Shown here piece by piece: positions 26,724 through 28,603 of a stretch of DNA of 28,603 nucleotides. The position numbers were made by a program, and so were the translations under genes. The DNA is from a virus. The stretch spans positions 1 to 28,603 of the IMG/VR virus record IMGVR_UViG_3300002835_000834; one strand, 5' to 3'. Under the pieces are notes generated by a model. It was given only the letters and a program-made list of their open reading frames with translations, did not search any database and was not told the origin of the DNA. Positions within the stretch are counted from its first letter, which is position 1. Each line of letters begins with the position of its first letter.

Positions 26724-28603
26724 TTGACTAGAAAGATTAAGTACTTTTTAACCAGCCTTTTTGTAATCGGCTGGCTTTTCCTTTTTAGTCCTAATTTTGC
26801 TAATGCTAATGAGCCTCCTGCTCCTGCGGAACAAGTTGTAGTAAGCCCTGCACAACAAGCAGTAAACACAGCAATTGCAACAGCAACAACAGAAGTAGCA
26901 CAGGCAGCGCAAGCCTCAGATACAGCAACAGTAACAATAGCCACAGCGGTCCAAGCAGTAACAGCATCTAATACAGCCGTAGCTGCAGCAAATACTGCGG
27001 TGACTGCAGCAACTACTGCGGTAGCGGAAGTGTCAAATGTATTACCAGCAGTAGAAACTGCAACAACAGTTGTCCAAACAATTACTTCAACAGTAGCGGC
27101 AGTCACACAAGCTGTAGCCGCAATACCAGTAACAGCCACAACCCAAACACCAGAGGTTGTAGCGGCGCAAACAGTAGTAACGCAAGCCGTTGCTACAATA
27201 GATTCTGCAGTAGCCACGGTAATAGCAACAGCAACTCCATTAATGACGGAGACTCCAACCACGGTTGCACAAGTAGCCACAGCAATTGCAACAGAAGTTG
27301 CCCAATCAGAGACAGCCACAGTTTTAGTTCAATCAGCACAGACAGCAATAGATACGGCTACTGCAACAGTTGCTACAGCAACTACAGCGGTGGCAGCAGT
27401 AACACCTGCACGGACAGAGGCTCAAACACAGTTAACTCAAGCAAACGTAGCAATTAATAACGCCCAAGATGCAGTAAATGCACTTGCCGCAACCATTGGC
27501 ACCACAACAAATGTTTTATCTGGTGTAGATGACGCTGGCGTCCGCATGAATCTACCATTTAATTTACAAATGGGTGGGGTTACATACAACAATGTTTATG
27601 TTGGATCTAACGCAACAATAACTTTTGGAGTAAATGAAGGTGCAAATTACTACACTACGCCAAATGCTCCCTCTATTTCTATAGCTGGATACGACTGGAC
27701 TACTTGGAGTAATGGATCTGGAATCACATATTCAACAACCACAAACACCCTTAGCGTTGCTTGGGATCTTAGAGTTTATCCTTTACAAACAGCCGAGACA
27801 CAAATGACTCAGGTTAGATTTAACGCAGATGTAAACCCATCAAATGGAGCATGGCAAGCCGATGTAAGTGTTACTGGCCCTATCCCAAATGGGGCTAGAT
27901 TCAACGTAAGAGAGACAACGGGCGGCGCTGTAACAGATATTAATAATACAAGCACTACTACAGGCTTTACTGGAACAATCAGTCAAGGCCCCGCATTTAC
28001 ACCTACACCTGATCCAAGCAATGCATCAGTTCAGGCAGCAATAGAAACAGCTAATGCACAAATTGCTACATTAAACTCAGCGGTTACAACAATTGTTGCA
28101 GCAAATACAGCAAACACAAATACAGTTATTGCGCCAATTGCAACAGTTTCACAAAATACAATTACATCATTAAATAATGCAAGCACAGATTTAACAAATA
28201 AAGTAACAGCAATTGCAAATGTTTCAGTAGCTGTAGAAAAAGTAACCACTGCACCTACAATAGTAGCAGCAGCACAAACAGTAATTGATGCAGTTCCTGC
28301 ACCCGCACCTACTCCTCCACCTGCGCCAGCCCCAGAACCTGTACAGCCTGAGCCAGTTGCTCCACCAGTTGTTGAGCCGCCAGTAGTTGTTCCTCCCGTT
28401 GTTGAGCCACCCGCAGAAGAGCCACCTGCAGAAGAGCCACCCGCAGAAGAGCCACCCGCAGAAGAGCCAGAGGCGGGATCAGAAGAAGCAGTAGAAGAAT
28501 CTGTTGATGATGCATTGTCTGATGGGAAAATAGACGAATCAGAAGCAGAAGATATTTTAAATGAATTAGCAAGTGATGGTGAAGTAACTGCAGAAGAAGT
28601 TCA
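26724..28603 (+). CDS. Large secreted Ala/Thr/Val-repeat surface protein (3' partial)
   Basis: Open from a TTG start at 26724 (TTAGGAG ribosome site) to the window end, 626 codons and unfinished. Residues 1-~28 are a signal peptide ending NFANA. Residues ~30-270 are Ala/Thr/Val/Gln-rich with hydrophobic periodicity, like a long helical stalk. Residues ~270-420 form a beta domain (LPFNLQMGGVTYNNVYVGSNATITFG; nidogen-like appearance). More stalk follows (~430-525), then a Pro-rich linker (PAPAPTPPPAPAPEP) with four PPAEE repeats, and an acidic end with EF-hand-like DGKIDESEAEDI and DGEVTAEEV. Secreted adhesin or virion surface protein is likely. A phage structural protein with a signal peptide is unusual. 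Confidence 0.75.
   Translation, partial: MTRKIKYFLTSLFVIGWLFLFSPNFANANEPPAPAEQVVVSPAQQAVNTAIATATTEVAQAAQASDTATVTIATAVQAVTASNTAVAAANTAVTAATTAVAEVSNVLPAVETATTVVQTITSTVAAVTQAVAAIPVTATTQTPEVVAAQTVVTQAVATIDSAVATVIATATPLMTETPTTVAQVATAIATEVAQSETATVLVQSAQTAIDTATATVATATTAVAAVTPARTEAQTQLTQANVAINNAQDAVNALAATIGTTTNVLSGVDDAGVRMNLPFNLQMGGVTYNNVYVGSNATITFGVNEGANYYTTPNAPSISIAGYDWTTWSNGSGITYSTTTNTLSVAWDLRVYPLQTAETQMTQVRFNADVNPSNGAWQADVSVTGPIPNGARFNVRETTGGAVTDINNTSTTTGFTGTISQGPAFTPTPDPSNASVQAAIETANAQIATLNSAVTTIVAANTANTNTVIAPIATVSQNTITSLNNASTDLTNKVTAIANVSVAVEKVTTAPTIVAAAQTVIDAVPAPAPTPPPAPAPEPVQPEPVAPPVVEPPVVVPPVVEPPAEEPPAEEPPAEEPPAEEPEAGSEEAVEESVDDALSDGKIDESEAEDILNELASDGEVTAEEV
26752..26785 (+). terminator. Terminator-like hairpin inside the signal-peptide codons
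   Basis: CCAGCC (26752-26757) and GGCTGG (26769-26774) form a 6-bp GC stem with an 11-nt loop, followed by CTTTTCCTTTTT. It lies ~65 nt after the predicted start of transcription and within the coding region, so it could attenuate transcription when translation is slow. The T-tract is also explained by Phe/Leu codons of the signal peptide. Confidence 0.35.

Noticed and set aside
26720-27319. Long antisense open frame (199 codons)
   Set aside because: It is the complement of an Ala/Thr/Val-rich coding strand (GCA/ACA/GTA codons rarely give antisense stops). The + strand frame has a ribosome site and signal peptide and runs on for 1.9 kb.
28387-28470. Short direct repeats (about 15 bp units) as a CRISPR-like or phase-variable DNA repeat
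   Set aside because: The units encode in-frame PPAEE repeats of the surface protein and have no unique spacers.
28309-28572. Antisense Leu-rich open frame opposite the proline repeats
   Set aside because: Low-complexity shadow of the PPAEE repeats, with no ribosome site or independent features.

Overview
The window looks like part of a tailed dsDNA phage genome (Caudoviricetes), AT-rich and very compact. Every convincing gene is on the + strand and most neighbours overlap by a few bases (ATGA, GTGA or TAATG junctions). No integrase, capsid, portal or lysis gene is visible. Both window edges cut through long structural-type reading frames, so this is an internal slice of a larger or circular genome. 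The replication gene set and the recurring TGNTATAMT extended -10 promoters resemble phages of Actinobacteria as I remember them, possibly low-GC freshwater ones. That host guess is inference only.

Layout. 1-2848: distal tail or receptor-binding genes (a fibre with Fn3-like and InlB-type repeats, three small helical proteins, a small structural protein), ending in an operator-like repeat and a terminator. 2936-7410: metallophosphoesterase, small Zn and DNA-binding proteins, DnaB-type helicase and DnaG-type primase. 7468-13909: gp32-like ssDNA-binding protein, a complete DNA polymerase III alpha (PHP domain included), MazG-like pyrophosphohydrolase, RecA, a PD-(D/E)XK protein and a bacterial-type SSB. 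13909-15573: small membrane proteins (one XapX/DUF1427), a secreted DUF4430 protein and a PduO-type cobalamin adenosyltransferase. 15566-18406: Cas4-like nuclease, RuvC-like resolvase, FkbM methyltransferase and a DUF1599-like protein. 18438-20993: terminase genes behind a near-consensus promoter with a palindrome in its spacer. 21078-24563: two tandem SGNH-like paralogues and a NodU/CmcH-type carbamoyltransferase, visibly more AT-rich. 24541-25058: three tRNAs (CAT; Asn GTT; Arg TCT), two of them overlapped by the upstream coding region. 25155-26666: Hsp20, then a structured GC-rich leader before a luciferase-like (SsuD-like) flavin monooxygenase and an FmdB-like zinc-ribbon protein. 26724-28603: the N-terminal part of a large secreted Ala/Thr/Val-rich protein with a TTG start.

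How it works together. The phage encodes much of its own replisome (helicase, primase, polymerase, two ssDNA-binding proteins), recombination proteins (RecA, Cas4-like and PD-(D/E)XK nucleases, RuvC-like resolvase) and packaging motor. Around this core sit genes that probably alter the host: cobalamin handling, glycan or small-molecule modification (FkbM, SGNH, carbamoyltransferase), a chaperone and a flavin monooxygenase. The strongest leads for something undescribed are the structured leader at 25595-25695, the SGNH-SGNH-carbamoyltransferase cassette, and the DUF4430-PduO cobalamin pair.
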